This document shows positions 36,092 through 44,460 of a stretch of 64,000 bases of DNA, piece by piece; within the stretch, counting starts at the first letter, position 1, and every line of letters starts with the position of its first letter. The position numbers and the translations under genes are program-made. The notes under the pieces were generated by a model that saw only the letters and a program-made list of their open reading frames with translations, had not been told where the DNA came from and did not search any database. Source of the DNA: an uncultured Lachnospiraceae bacterium (GTDB taxonomy: Bacteria > Bacillota > Clostridia > Lachnospirales > Lachnospiraceae); assembly GCA_910583605.1 (NCBI GenBank), contig CAJTXN010000014.1, positions 1 through 64,000 of the forward strand. The letters run 5' to 3'.

Positions 36092-38212
36092 GTGTCAGAA
36101 AAAATACAGAGGAAGCTGCGGCAGAGAATATTTATACCGGCTGCAGCGGTTGTGATGGCAGGAATCATAATTTTTTGTTACATGCCGATTTACGGGGCAG
36201 ATACGGAAAGTGTGGTGACCATCATAAAAGACGGTCAGGTGACTGACAGTTTTTGCGGTGTGGCCGCAGAGTACATTACGACGCAAAGTGATACCGGGAT
36301 ATATTCCTGCGCCGGTTATGTTAAAAAATTTTATGCCACGGTTTTTGGTGTCAATGTTTATCAGATTAATAGCTATGACGGACCGCCACTGGTTTCCATG
36401 AGCGGACACAGCGTATCCTTAAAACAGGTCACTACGCCAAAACCGGGGGATATCATGCAGAATAAAGAAAGAACCCATGTGGCGGTGGTAAAGCAGGTAT
36501 CGGGAACAAGGGCAACGCTGATAGAACAGAATTACAAATGGACCTCCGGCGGGAAAATTTATACCAGGGTGAACAGAGCCATTGACTGTCAGAGCGCTTA
36601 TTTTTACAGGCTTGTGATAGACGGCAGGGAAGCTTCCGTAAACGGAAAAGAAGATTATGTTCCGGAAACCTATGAAATCTGGAGAGTAAAAGATGCTTCG
36701 GGAATCAATGTGAGAAGCGGCGCCGGAACATCCTATGGAACTCTGGGAACTTTGGGAAACGGTACAATTTTTTATGTCTACGGAAAAACCATTGCCGGCG
36801 GATTCACCTGGGGCAGGATTAATTATAACAATACAACCGGATATGTTGCATTAGAATATGCGGAGTATATGAGCGGAGTAATTACCAAAGATTCAACTCC
36901 GCCGGTAATATCCGATATAGCGGTTACGGAAATAAATTCTACCGGATATACGGTTACCTGTAAAGTTACGGATGATGTAAAAGTGGACAGGGTGCAATTC
37001 CCTACCTGGACCATTTTAAACGGACAGGATGATCTGTGTGGAGACTGGGATAAAAATGAGAAGGTTTCGGGAACCATGAGCGGGGACAGGGTAACATTCC
37101 GTGTCAAAATATCCCAACACAACGGTGAAACGGGCAGATATGCTACGCATATCTATGCATATGACAGCAGCGGAAATATGTCAGGCTGTATGATTGAGCC
37201 TGTATATACGGGATTCGAAAATCTGGGTGATAAATTTTATGCTGCCATAAGCAGTTGTCAGAGAACGTATGTTACAAATGCTACGCAGAATGTGACAGCA
37301 GCAACACTGAAAACTGCAGAAGCCGAATCTTTGAGACAGATATGGAAATTTACGCGACAGAAAGACGGCTCCTATAAAATCAACTCAGCTTTTGACAAAA
37401 ATGCCTTGTATGTAAAAGGCGCTTCCGGCACCAACGGAACCAATATTATTCCATATGCAGATAAACCGTCAAAAGGACAGAACTGGTATATCTATAAATA
37501 TAACGGCAGGTATCGGTTTGGGGCCGCCTGCAGTGATTGCTGCATGACATTAAACGGCGGTTCCTCCGCTGACGGGACCAATATAAAAATGACGACAGTC
37601 AACGGAGCATCCAGTCAGACATTTGATATAGAGATGATTCCTCAGAAGCCGGTCATTACTGCCGTGGAACCAACAGATTACAATAAAATGACAATTCGTT
37701 TTTCTCCATTAAATCATGTACACGGATACAAGATTTACAGACAGAACGGTTCTGACGGAACCTACCGCTGGATAGCCACCGTGAAATCTACAGAGGCTTC
37801 CGTTTATACGGATACCCATTGTACACCGGGACAGGAGTATTCTTATATAATCCGGGCATATACCAACATCAGCAGCAGTTATCAGCATAATTCGGCCTAT
37901 TCTGACAGTGTCGGCGTTGTTACGCAACTGAAAGCAGCCGGATTTACATCTGCCGCTGCCGCTTCCGACCATGTATCACTGAAATGGACATCCGTACCCG
38001 GGGCAACGGGATATGAGATATACAGAGGAACCGATAAAAACGGAAAGTATTACAAGGTGAAAACGGTAACACCCGGCACCCGGCACAGTTATACGGATTC
38101 CGGCCTTAAGAAGGGCAAGAACTATTATTATAAAATAAGAGTATATCGGAAGGTAAACGGTATTAATGTATACAGCGACTATTCGGCTCCGATACATGCA
38201 AAAACGAGATAA
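36092..38212 (+). CDS. Multidomain secreted cell-wall/adhesin-like protein
   Basis: A 706-residue protein from GTG 36092, with GGAAGGAG at 36076-36083; longer starts overlap the previous gene without a ribosome site. A basic N-terminus and hydrophobic segment (11-36) form a signal or anchor. Next comes an amidase-like (CHAP/NlpC type) domain with Cys in YSCAGYVKKF and His in RTHVAVVKQ. An SH3 domain follows (GINVRSGAGTSYGTLGTLG near 210), then a GBS Bsp-like repeat near 270-370, a ricin-type lectin near 380-515, and two fibronectin type III domains to the end. It likely binds wall or glycans and may cut peptide bonds of peptidoglycan. Confidence 0.75.
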   Translation: MSEKIQRKLRQRIFIPAAAVVMAGIIIFCYMPIYGADTESVVTIIKDGQVTDSFCGVAAEYITTQSDTGIYSCAGYVKKFYATVFGVNVYQINSYDGPPLVSMSGHSVSLKQVTTPKPGDIMQNKERTHVAVVKQVSGTRATLIEQNYKWTSGGKIYTRVNRAIDCQSAYFYRLVIDGREASVNGKEDYVPETYEIWRVKDASGINVRSGAGTSYGTLGTLGNGTIFYVYGKTIAGGFTWGRINYNNTTGYVALEYAEYMSGVITKDSTPPVISDIAVTEINSTGYTVTCKVTDDVKVDRVQFPTWTILNGQDDLCGDWDKNEKVSGTMSGDRVTFRVKISQHNGETGRYATHIYAYDSSGNMSGCMIEPVYTGFENLGDKFYAAISSCQRTYVTNATQNVTAATLKTAEAESLRQIWKFTRQKDGSYKINSAFDKNALYVKGASGTNGTNIIPYADKPSKGQNWYIYKYNGRYRFGAACSDCCMTLNGGSSADGTNIKMTTVNGASSQTFDIEMIPQKPVITAVEPTDYNKMTIRFSPLNHVHGYKIYRQNGSDGTYRWIATVKSTEASVYTDTHCTPGQEYSYIIRAYTNISSSYQHNSAYSDSVGVVTQLKAAGFTSAAAASDHVSLKWTSVPGATGYEIYRGTDKNGKYYKVKTVTPGTRHSYTDSGLKKGKNYYYKIRVYRKVNGINVYSDYSAPIHAKTR

Positions 38213-38256
38213 AAAAATGAACGGTGTTGACAAATCATCAATACCGTTCATTTTTT
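38212..38256. terminator. Bidirectional terminator
   Basis: AAAAAATGAACGGT pairs with ACCGTTCATTTTTT across a 17-nt loop. A-runs and T-runs flank both sides, between the convergent 36.1-38.2 kb gene and the deacetylase fragment. Confidence 0.8.
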
Positions 38257-38257
38257 A

Positions 38258-38836
38258 TCATTTTGGAATCTGACGGCCTTCCGTGTTGATCGTGTAATTG
38301 TCCCGAATAATAAGCTGTGAAATCGGAACGATTTCATACCCTTTCTCTCTCAGACCTTTTATAACGCTTTCCAGTGCATCCGCCGTATATTTTGCACCAT
38401 TATGCATTAAAATAATGGAGCCGTTTCCCAGGTGTTTATGATTCAGAACCGTATTGATAATGCTCTCCACACCATAGTTTTTCCAGTCCAGGCTATCCAC
38501 ATCCCATTGAATCGGATAATAATTAATGGAGCGTGTAGTGGTTATCAGATTGTTATTGTAATCGCCGTAAGGAGGACGGAATAAAAACATATCGCTGCCG
38601 GTCAGAGCTTTTACTTTGTCATTTACGGATAAGATTTCCTGTTTACATTCATCTGCATTTAATTCACTCATTTTTTTGTGGTTTTCACTGTGGTTTCCAA
38701 GGTCGTGTCCGGCGGCGGCAATGGATTTTACGTCCTCCGGATATTTTTCTACCCATCCTCCGGTCATAAAAAATGTGACATGTACATTATTTCTTGCCAG
38801 GATTTCAAGAATTTTTGCCGTATCCTCGTTCCCCCA
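38258..38836 (-). pseudogene. PdaB-like polysaccharide deacetylase, C-terminal part (interrupted gene)
   Basis: This is the 3' half of a polysaccharide deacetylase of the NodB fold: after Trp, GNEDTAKILEIL continues into GHDLGNHSENHKKMS (metal-binding His pair), FRPPYGDYNN, the QWDVDSLDW segment and ILMHNG. The first catalytic motif is missing from this piece and lies 7 kb away at 45918-46127. Joining the two at the shared CCCATG gives an in-frame 261-residue protein. The ATG at 38866 belongs to inserted DNA and is probably not used. PdaB of Bacillus acts during sporulation; that this one does is inferred. Confidence 0.9.
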
Positions 38837-38838
38837 TG
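38833..38838. other. Outer element junction (att site, left)
   Basis: CCCATG here is repeated at 45917-45922. To its left is deacetylase coding sequence. To its right is element sequence with the arm CGGTAACTTGCGG (38842-38854), a near-complement of CCGCAGTTTACCG at the other end. This is the pattern of a serine-recombinase attachment site. Confidence 0.75.
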
Positions 38839-38943
38839 GGGGCGGTAACTTGCGGCTTGGTTTCAACGGGTTTTCTGCATATTGGATAAGCAGTATTTAA
38901 TATGCTGTTATGAACAGCAGTCAGAAGCAGGAGGTGCAGAGAC

Positions 38944-39066
38944 ATGAAAAGGAAAAAGAAAGAAGCGGTATGCTATACGATAGAAAGAGAATTTCTGAAA
39001 AAAGTTGCAGACGGAGAGATGATAAAACGTATGATCCGTTCTCATGGGGAGGAAAAAAGAATATGA
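38944..39066 (+). CDS. Small ORF coupled to the outer recombinase
   Basis: A 40-residue, very basic protein (MKRKKKEAVCYTIEREFLKK onward) after the strong site CAGGAGG. Its TGA overlaps the recombinase ATG as ATGA (39063-39066), so the two are translationally coupled. Small ORFs of this type sit before serine recombinases in clostridial elements; a role as accessory or directionality factor is only a guess. Confidence 0.65.
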   Translation: MKRKKKEAVCYTIEREFLKKVADGEMIKRMIRSHGEEKRI

Positions 39067-39260
39067 AGGAACCAGTGCTCTACCATGTAGCAGGATATAT
39101 CCGGCTTTCCAGAGAAGACGGAGATAAGGCGGAAAGCGACAGCATCATTAACCAGAAAAAATTGATTTCCGCCTATTTAAAGGAAAAGAAAGAGTTTCTT
39201 TTATACAATACATATGTTGATGATGGCTATTCGGGCACAAATTTTAATGAAGTCGGATAA
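39063..39260 (+). pseudogene. Outer serine recombinase, N-terminal part (interrupted)
   Basis: The resolvase domain begins MKEPVLYHVAGYIRLSREDG with catalytic Ser16. Native coding runs to the TT at 39243-39244, within GYSGTNF; the following residues up to the stop come from inner-element DNA. The rest of the gene resumes at 44453. Joined, the two give a continuous 532-residue recombinase with no frameshift. Translation is coupled to the preceding 40-residue ORF. Confidence 0.9.
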
Positions 39261-39268
39261 CGATACCA
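39235..39268. other. Inner element attL
   Basis: Host recombinase sequence up to AAATTT, core TT at 39243-39244, then element arm TAATGAAGT (39245-39253) continuing GGATAACGATACC. The matching inverted arm ends at 44450. Confidence 0.85.
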
Positions 39269-39295
39269 CAAAAAAGATATCGTATCCGGATTCGA

Positions 39296-40897
39296 TTAAC
39301 TGGATGGTTCCGTTAAATTATAAAATATCTCTATTTTTCGGGCGTTGGTAGATTTATCTGTTTCATAGATAAGAATACGGTCAATAAATTCGTGCAGAAT
39401 TTCGTAAGTTAGTTCGTTTATGTACATAAGCTTTTTGACCGGTACGATAAACGGTGTTATATCCTGTTTCTGTTGGAAGCCGGTATTGATTTCCATGTCC
39501 AGGGCGGTTTTCCGGTCAGACAGTTTCTTTTTTTCTTCTTCATATCCGGAGGCCATCAGGGAAAAACGTTCCTCTGATAATTTACCTAATGCATTGTCTT
39601 CATATAGTCTGCAGAAAATGGTATCAATTTCCGAAAGGCGTTTTTGGATTTTGTTCCGTTCGCTTTCCTGCTCCATCAGGGATTTTTTATATTGCATACT
39701 GCCGAATTCCACGGCTTTGTGTATAAAAATCTCTTCCTGTTCTCTAAGGCGGGACAGGATCCTCTGTAAGTCCGCAAGTACAAGTTCCGTGATTACGGAT
39801 TTGCGTATGTAGTGGGTAGAACAGGTGCAGCCGCTTTTATGGCGGCTGCGGTAATTGCCGCAGGTATAGGCATATTTTTCAGGGGGTATATTTACGCCTT
39901 GTTGAATATACATTTTATATCCGCAATCGCCGCAGAACAGAAGACCGGAAAATATATCGATTTCTTTTAATTTTGTGGGGCGGTGACGGGTGGCCAGCCG
40001 TTTTTGCGCCAGTTCGAATGTATTTCTGTCAATCAGAGGTTCGTGTGTATCAGGAAAAAAGTATTTCTTATCCTCCGGATTTTTTTTTGTCTGCTTTGAT
40101 TTATAGGATACTTTATATGTTTTTCCGGTTATGGTGTGTCCAAGATATTCCTGTCTTGACAGAATGTCATAAAGGGTTTTATCCGGCCATGCATAAGGCA
40201 TGGAAAGGGAAGAGAGGTATCTGGTCTGTCCGGTGCGTTTATAACGTAAAGCCCCTGCCGTCAGGATATTATGCTGGGCAAGCCATTCCTGTATGGTGCG
40301 GACAGGCTCGCCGCTGACATACATGGAAAAAATCTGTTTGACTACAAAGGCGGTTTCCGGGTCCGGAATCAGATGATTTTTATCCTTCGGGTCTATAAGA
40401 TAGCCGTACGGACATTCCCCGTTGACCCGTTCTCCTTTCTGGGCCTGAGCCTGTTTCACGGCCCGTATTTTCCTGCTGGTATCTCTGGCATAAAATTCAT
40501 TAAACCAGTTTCTTAACGGCGTAAATTCGTTTTCACCGTTTGCGGTATCTACGCCGTCATTAATTGCAATATAGCGTACTCCATGTTCCGGAAAAATGAC
40601 TTCCAGCAGTTCTCCGGTTTTCAGATAGTTTCTTCCCAGACGGGACAGATCTTTTGTGATGACTACTGCAACGCGTCCGGCTTCCACCTCATGAAGCATG
40701 GCCTGCAGTCCCCGGCGTTCAAAGCTGACACCGGAAACGCCGTCATCAATAAAAAATCTGGTATTTGTAAAATTGTGTTCTCTGGCATATTTTTGCAGGA
40801 TCATCCTTTGATGCTGGATACTGCCGGATTCTCCGGCCTGCAGGTCTTCCTGGCTCAGCCGGCAGTAAAGGGCGGTTATTTTATCGGAATGCTGCAT
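39296..40897 (-). CDS. Large serine recombinase (TnpX/Tn4451-like)
   Basis: A 533-residue recombinase, intact. The catalytic domain has ALYCRLSQED with Ser15, then DDGVSGVSFERRG and VITKDLSRLGRNYL. The recombinase domain follows near 160-270 (GECPYGYLIDPKDK). A zinc ribbon is visible near 315-365 (FCGDCG with later CGNY and CTCS), then a coiled coil near 380-460 and a DUF4368-like end. AGGAGG precedes the ATG on the minus strand. It lies at the left end of the inner element next to attL and should excise and integrate it. Confidence 0.95.
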   Translation of the reverse strand: MQHSDKITALYCRLSQEDLQAGESGSIQHQRMILQKYAREHNFTNTRFFIDDGVSGVSFERRGLQAMLHEVEAGRVAVVITKDLSRLGRNYLKTGELLEVIFPEHGVRYIAINDGVDTANGENEFTPLRNWFNEFYARDTSRKIRAVKQAQAQKGERVNGECPYGYLIDPKDKNHLIPDPETAFVVKQIFSMYVSGEPVRTIQEWLAQHNILTAGALRYKRTGQTRYLSSLSMPYAWPDKTLYDILSRQEYLGHTITGKTYKVSYKSKQTKKNPEDKKYFFPDTHEPLIDRNTFELAQKRLATRHRPTKLKEIDIFSGLLFCGDCGYKMYIQQGVNIPPEKYAYTCGNYRSRHKSGCTCSTHYIRKSVITELVLADLQRILSRLREQEEIFIHKAVEFGSMQYKKSLMEQESERNKIQKRLSEIDTIFCRLYEDNALGKLSEERFSLMASGYEEEKKKLSDRKTALDMEINTGFQQKQDITPFIVPVKKLMYINELTYEILHEFIDRILIYETDKSTNARKIEIFYNLTEPSS

Positions 40898-40906
40898 AAA
40901 TACCTC

Positions 40907-41077
40907 CTATTCTGCAGAAAACAGCTGTTTATCAGCGGTTTCCCGTATCTCTTTTTTAATCAGTCTTTCTATTTTTTTTTCAAGAGTTTCCGTTTTACGG
41001 GTTCCGGCAGCGGAAAATACATGATAGGTTGTACGGCCAATCTTATGTATGGAAGTGGTTTGAATGGTCTGATTCAT
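40907..41077 (-). CDS. TnpW-like transposon-encoded small protein
   Basis: A 56-residue ORF (MNQTIQTTSIHKIGRTTYHV, then a Lys/Glu-rich helix KTETLEKKIERLIKKEI) just upstream of the recombinase on the same strand, with AAGGAGC before its ATG. The layout, a short beta segment with TTYHV followed by a helix, matches proteins annotated as TnpW in Clostridia elements. Role unknown. It shares the transcript with the recombinase; the gap is 9 bp. Confidence 0.75.
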   Translation of the reverse strand: MNQTIQTTSIHKIGRTTYHVFSAAGTRKTETLEKKIERLIKKEIRETADKQLFSAE

Positions 41078-41163
41078 TTTACGGCTCCTTAAATATTGTC
41101 CGATTCAATATTATTTATATGGATATGCGGGATTGTCCTATTACATCAAAAGTATTAGGAATA

Positions 41164-41192
41164 TTGACACAAGCCCTTGGGATTGTTAAAAT
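41164..41192 (+). promoter_or_regulatory. SigA-type promoter for the hybrid kinase
   Basis: TTGACA (41164-41169) and TAAAAT (41187-41192) are exactly 17 bp apart, 59 bp before the kinase ATG, inside the inner element. The cargo gene therefore has its own strong promoter. Confidence 0.7.
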
Positions 41193-41251
41193 AGGATATA
41201 GTGATTATTATTGTTAGATAAATATTTGCGAACCACAGGGAGGAAATAGGT

Positions 41252-44200
41252 ATGTATCATTGCCATATTCAATTTTATTTATCCGGCCATCCGTGCAGAG
41301 TGTCTGATATTATAAAAGAAATATTACCGCTTGAACATTTTACACATGGATTTCTGGAGAGTGACAAACCAGAAGAAGCACTGGCTGCCGAGGCAGATGT
41401 GATTCTGGCTGATTTACAGGATATGGATGTAAAGGAAGCATTACAAACACTGACGGCAAATAAAAAGAAAGATGCAGAAATGATTCTGCTTGCAGACAAG
41501 GAACAGATAATGCTTCTGGCAGATAATTTATCGGATATCAAAGATATATGGACGCTGCCTATGTCTGATGAAGAAATAAAATTCCGTTTCCAGAGGTGGC
41601 AGCAGACATATAAAATGAGTAAAGATTTCTGGCAGACCAGCCAGTATTTAGAGGCTACCATTAACAATATTCCCAACCTTATCTGGTATAAAGACAAAGA
41701 AGGCATACATAAAAAGGTGAATAACAGTTTCTGCAGAACGGTGAATAAAACCAAGCAGCAGGTAGAAGGGCGGGACCATTGTTATATCTGGGACGTTGAC
41801 CCCGATGATCCGGAGATGGACGGCTATGCCTGTATGGAATCGGAACTTGAGGTGATCAATAAAAAAAGAACCTGCATATCCGAGGAAGTAATTAAAACGG
41901 GAGACGGTATCCGGCTGCTTACTACATATAAATCTCCGCTGTATGATTTTGACGGCAGTGTAATGGGAACCGTGGGTGTTGCCATTGATATAACACAGGA
42001 ACGGGCCTATGAAGAGGAAATCATGACAAAAAATCATACGCTGGAGACTCTTTTCACCACAATGGATTGCGGAGTCATGTGTCATACGGTAGATGGCTCC
42101 CGAATTATCAGCATAAACAGGGCCGCATTGAAAATTCTGGGTTATAAATCCCAGGAAGAACTGATGGCAACGGGATTTAATATGATAGCACCGTCGGTTG
42201 TGGAAGAGGACAGAGAGAGACTACGGGAATGTATCAGAACCCTGAAAAAAGAGGGGGACAGTGTCAGTGTGGAATACCGTGTAGAGCACAAAAGCGGGGA
42301 AATACTGTATATCGTAGGAAACATTAAACTTTTAAAGGAGAATGGGGAATTTTTCTACCAGCGTTTTCTTTTGGATTGTACCACACAGAAGCTGCAGGAG
42401 AAAAAGAAACAAAAAGAAAAAGAGAAGCGGCAGATGGAACTGGTTCATGCGCTGAGTATCGATTTTAACCTGGTGTGTTTCTTTGATCTTGAAACGGGTA
42501 AGGGCAGTACGCTGAAAATGGATGACAGGTATGCCCAGATTCTGAATTCTGCGTTTACCGGCGAAATATCATTGCAGGAGAGCATGGAACATTATATACA
42601 GACTTTTGTCTATAAAGAAGACAGGGAAATGATGAGACAGGCCTGTTCAGCAAAACATCTGAAGAGCGAACTGTCAGAAAAGAATTTGTATTATGTCAGT
42701 TATCGATTATACAGGGACAACGAGATGCAATATTTTCAAATGAAAGCAGTGCGTCCGGGGGCATGGGATGAAAGTCAGGGAATTGTCATAGGATTCCGAA
42801 GTGTAGATGAAGAAACACGTAATGAAATGGAGAAAAAAAGTCTGTTGGAGGAAGCGCTTTTACAGGCAAATAAGGCAAATAAGGCGAAAAGCGTATTTCT
42901 TTCGAATATGTCACATGATATCCGTACGCCGATGAATGCAATTGTAGGCTTTACGTCTCTGGCGATTACTCATATTGGGCACAGGGAACAGGTAGAAGAG
43001 TATCTGAAAAAGATCATGTCATCCGGGAATCATTTGCTGAGTCTGATCAATGACGTTCTGGATATGAGCCGTATTGAAAGCGGCAAAATGCAGCTGGAGG
43101 AAAAACCATGCAGCCTGCCGGAAATTCTTAATGATCTGCGAAATATTCTGCAGGCGGATGTCAATGCCAAAAAGATTAAACTGAATATTGAAGCTGTCAG
43201 GCTGGAGCATGAAGAAATATATTGTGACAAGCTGCGTCTGAATCAGGTATTTCTGAATCTGCTGAGCAATGCCGTGAAGTATACCAATGCAGGAGGCAGC
43301 GTCAGTCTGGGAATTTTGGAAAAGCCGGGACTGTCAGAGAACTGTGCGGAATACGAATTTAGTATCAAAGACACCGGTATAGGCATGAGCGAGGATTTTG
43401 TATCACATATTTTTGAACCATTTGAGAGAGAAAGGAATTCTACCATCAGCAGAATTCAGGGAACCGGACTTGGCATGGCGATTACAAAGAACATCGTGGA
43501 TATGATGCACGGTTCCATCGAGGTAAAGAGTGAGCAGGGGAAAGGTACGGAAGTCAGGGTATCTTTTATCTTTCATCTTGCTTTCGGAAAAAAACTGCAG
43601 GCAATTCCGGAATTTAAAAACTGCAGGGCTTTGGTGGCAGACGGGAATATTAACAACTGCAACACAATAGCTGCTATGCTGACCCGTCTTGGTATGCGGG
43701 CGGAACAGGCGTTATCAGGGGATGAGGCAGTGCAGAAAACCCGGCGGGCCGCACAGGATAATGATGTTTATGGAGTATATGTCATTGACTGGCAGATAAT
43801 AGATATGACTAATTTGGAACTTATACAGAAGCTCAGAAAAGAAACAGGAGAAATGGCCGTGATCATTGCCATGGCGGCAAATGACTGGTCTGAGGCTGAG
43901 GAGGAAGCAAAAGCTGCAGGTGTTACGGCATTCTGCAATAAGCCGCTGTTTTTTTCGGAATTATGGAACTGTTTAAGTAAAATGGCAGGTAACAGTGAGA
44001 CAGACCCTGCTAAAAGAAACAGGGAATCGGTAAAACTGGGTACAGGGCATATTCTGCTGGCAGAAGATATCGATCTGAATCAGGAAATTGCCGTGGCTAT
44101 ATTAGGGGAGGCAGGATTTTCCGTGGATGTTGCGGAGAACGGGCAGATTGCCGTGGATATGATCAAAGAATCCCAACCGGGATACTATCAGCTTGTACTT

Positions 44201-44419
44201 ATGGATATCCAAATGCCGGTGATGAACGGCTATGAAGCAACCAGGAAAATCCGTAAGCTGGAGAATCCGGAATTATCTTCAATTCCGATTTTAGCCATGT
44301 CAGCCAATGCTTTTGAGGAAGATAAGCGGGAAGCCATGCGCTGCGGAATGAACGGTCATATATCAAAGCCTATTGATGTGGATAATTTACTGGAGACTTT
44401 AAATGAAATATTAAGTTAA
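41252..44419 (+). CDS. Hybrid sensor histidine kinase (mobile-element cargo)
   Basis: A 1055-residue cytosolic-looking protein with no membrane segment. Residues 1-125 resemble a degenerate receiver domain (VILADLQDMDV). PAS-type domains lie near 130-250 (ATINNIPNLIWYKDKEG), 265-385 and 395-530. The kinase core has the phosphorylation site at His555 (SNMSHDIRTPMN), then an HATPase with NLLSNAVKYTNAGG and DTGIGM, GTGLGM. The first C-terminal receiver is weak (VADGN, VIDW). The second is complete, with phospho-acceptor Asp985 (VLMDIQMPVMNGYE). There is no output domain, so signalling must go to another protein, possibly one of the host chromosome. GGGAGG precedes the ATG. Confidence 0.93.
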   Translation: MYHCHIQFYLSGHPCRVSDIIKEILPLEHFTHGFLESDKPEEALAAEADVILADLQDMDVKEALQTLTANKKKDAEMILLADKEQIMLLADNLSDIKDIWTLPMSDEEIKFRFQRWQQTYKMSKDFWQTSQYLEATINNIPNLIWYKDKEGIHKKVNNSFCRTVNKTKQQVEGRDHCYIWDVDPDDPEMDGYACMESELEVINKKRTCISEEVIKTGDGIRLLTTYKSPLYDFDGSVMGTVGVAIDITQERAYEEEIMTKNHTLETLFTTMDCGVMCHTVDGSRIISINRAALKILGYKSQEELMATGFNMIAPSVVEEDRERLRECIRTLKKEGDSVSVEYRVEHKSGEILYIVGNIKLLKENGEFFYQRFLLDCTTQKLQEKKKQKEKEKRQMELVHALSIDFNLVCFFDLETGKGSTLKMDDRYAQILNSAFTGEISLQESMEHYIQTFVYKEDREMMRQACSAKHLKSELSEKNLYYVSYRLYRDNEMQYFQMKAVRPGAWDESQGIVIGFRSVDEETRNEMEKKSLLEEALLQANKANKAKSVFLSNMSHDIRTPMNAIVGFTSLAITHIGHREQVEEYLKKIMSSGNHLLSLINDVLDMSRIESGKMQLEEKPCSLPEILNDLRNILQADVNAKKIKLNIEAVRLEHEEIYCDKLRLNQVFLNLLSNAVKYTNAGGSVSLGILEKPGLSENCAEYEFSIKDTGIGMSEDFVSHIFEPFERERNSTISRIQGTGLGMAITKNIVDMMHGSIEVKSEQGKGTEVRVSFIFHLAFGKKLQAIPEFKNCRALVADGNINNCNTIAAMLTRLGMRAEQALSGDEAVQKTRRAAQDNDVYGVYVIDWQIIDMTNLELIQKLRKETGEMAVIIAMAANDWSEAEEEAKAAGVTAFCNKPLFFSELWNCLSKMAGNSETDPAKRNRESVKLGTGHILLAEDIDLNQEIAVAILGEAGFSVDVAENGQIAVDMIKESQPGYYQLVLMDIQMPVMNGYEATRKIRKLENPELSSIPILAMSANAFEEDKREAMRCGMNGHISKPIDVDNLLETLNEILS

Positions 44420-44426
44420 TCGTATC

Positions 44427-44460
44427 TGGTTACGCTATCTTACTTCATTATTCGACCGCC
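44427..44460. other. Inner element attR
   Basis: The element arm ending ACTTCATTA (44442-44450) is followed by core TT (44451-44452), then CGACCGCCCGG of the outer recombinase gene. It is the partner of the site at 39235-39268. Confidence 0.85.

Larger units (their letters stand above)
39245..44452. mobile_element. Inner serine-recombinase element carrying a hybrid histidine kinase
   Basis: A 5208-bp unit inserted in the outer recombinase gene between Phe and Asp codons of GTNF/DRPAF. Joining its ends across core TT gives attP with the perfect palindromic centre ACTTCATTA-TT-TAATGAAGT and further symmetric outer positions (GGTTACG / CGATACC type). Contents: intact large serine recombinase (minus), TnpW-like ORF (minus), a consensus promoter and a 1055-residue hybrid histidine kinase (plus). 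No conjugation genes are seen, so it is a simple integrative element, not an ICE. Confidence 0.88.

Noticed and set aside
38837..38866. ATG 38866 as the true start of a short deacetylase
   Set aside because: Residues before Trp are element sequence, and the essential first NodB motif would be missing.
38910..39062. Upstream extension of the outer recombinase to 38910
   Set aside because: A separate 40-codon ORF with a strong ribosome site occupies this stretch in another frame and overlaps the real ATG at 39063.
39245..44452. Inner element as an ICE
   Set aside because: No relaxase, coupling protein or type IV secretion genes are present; only recombination genes and one kinase.
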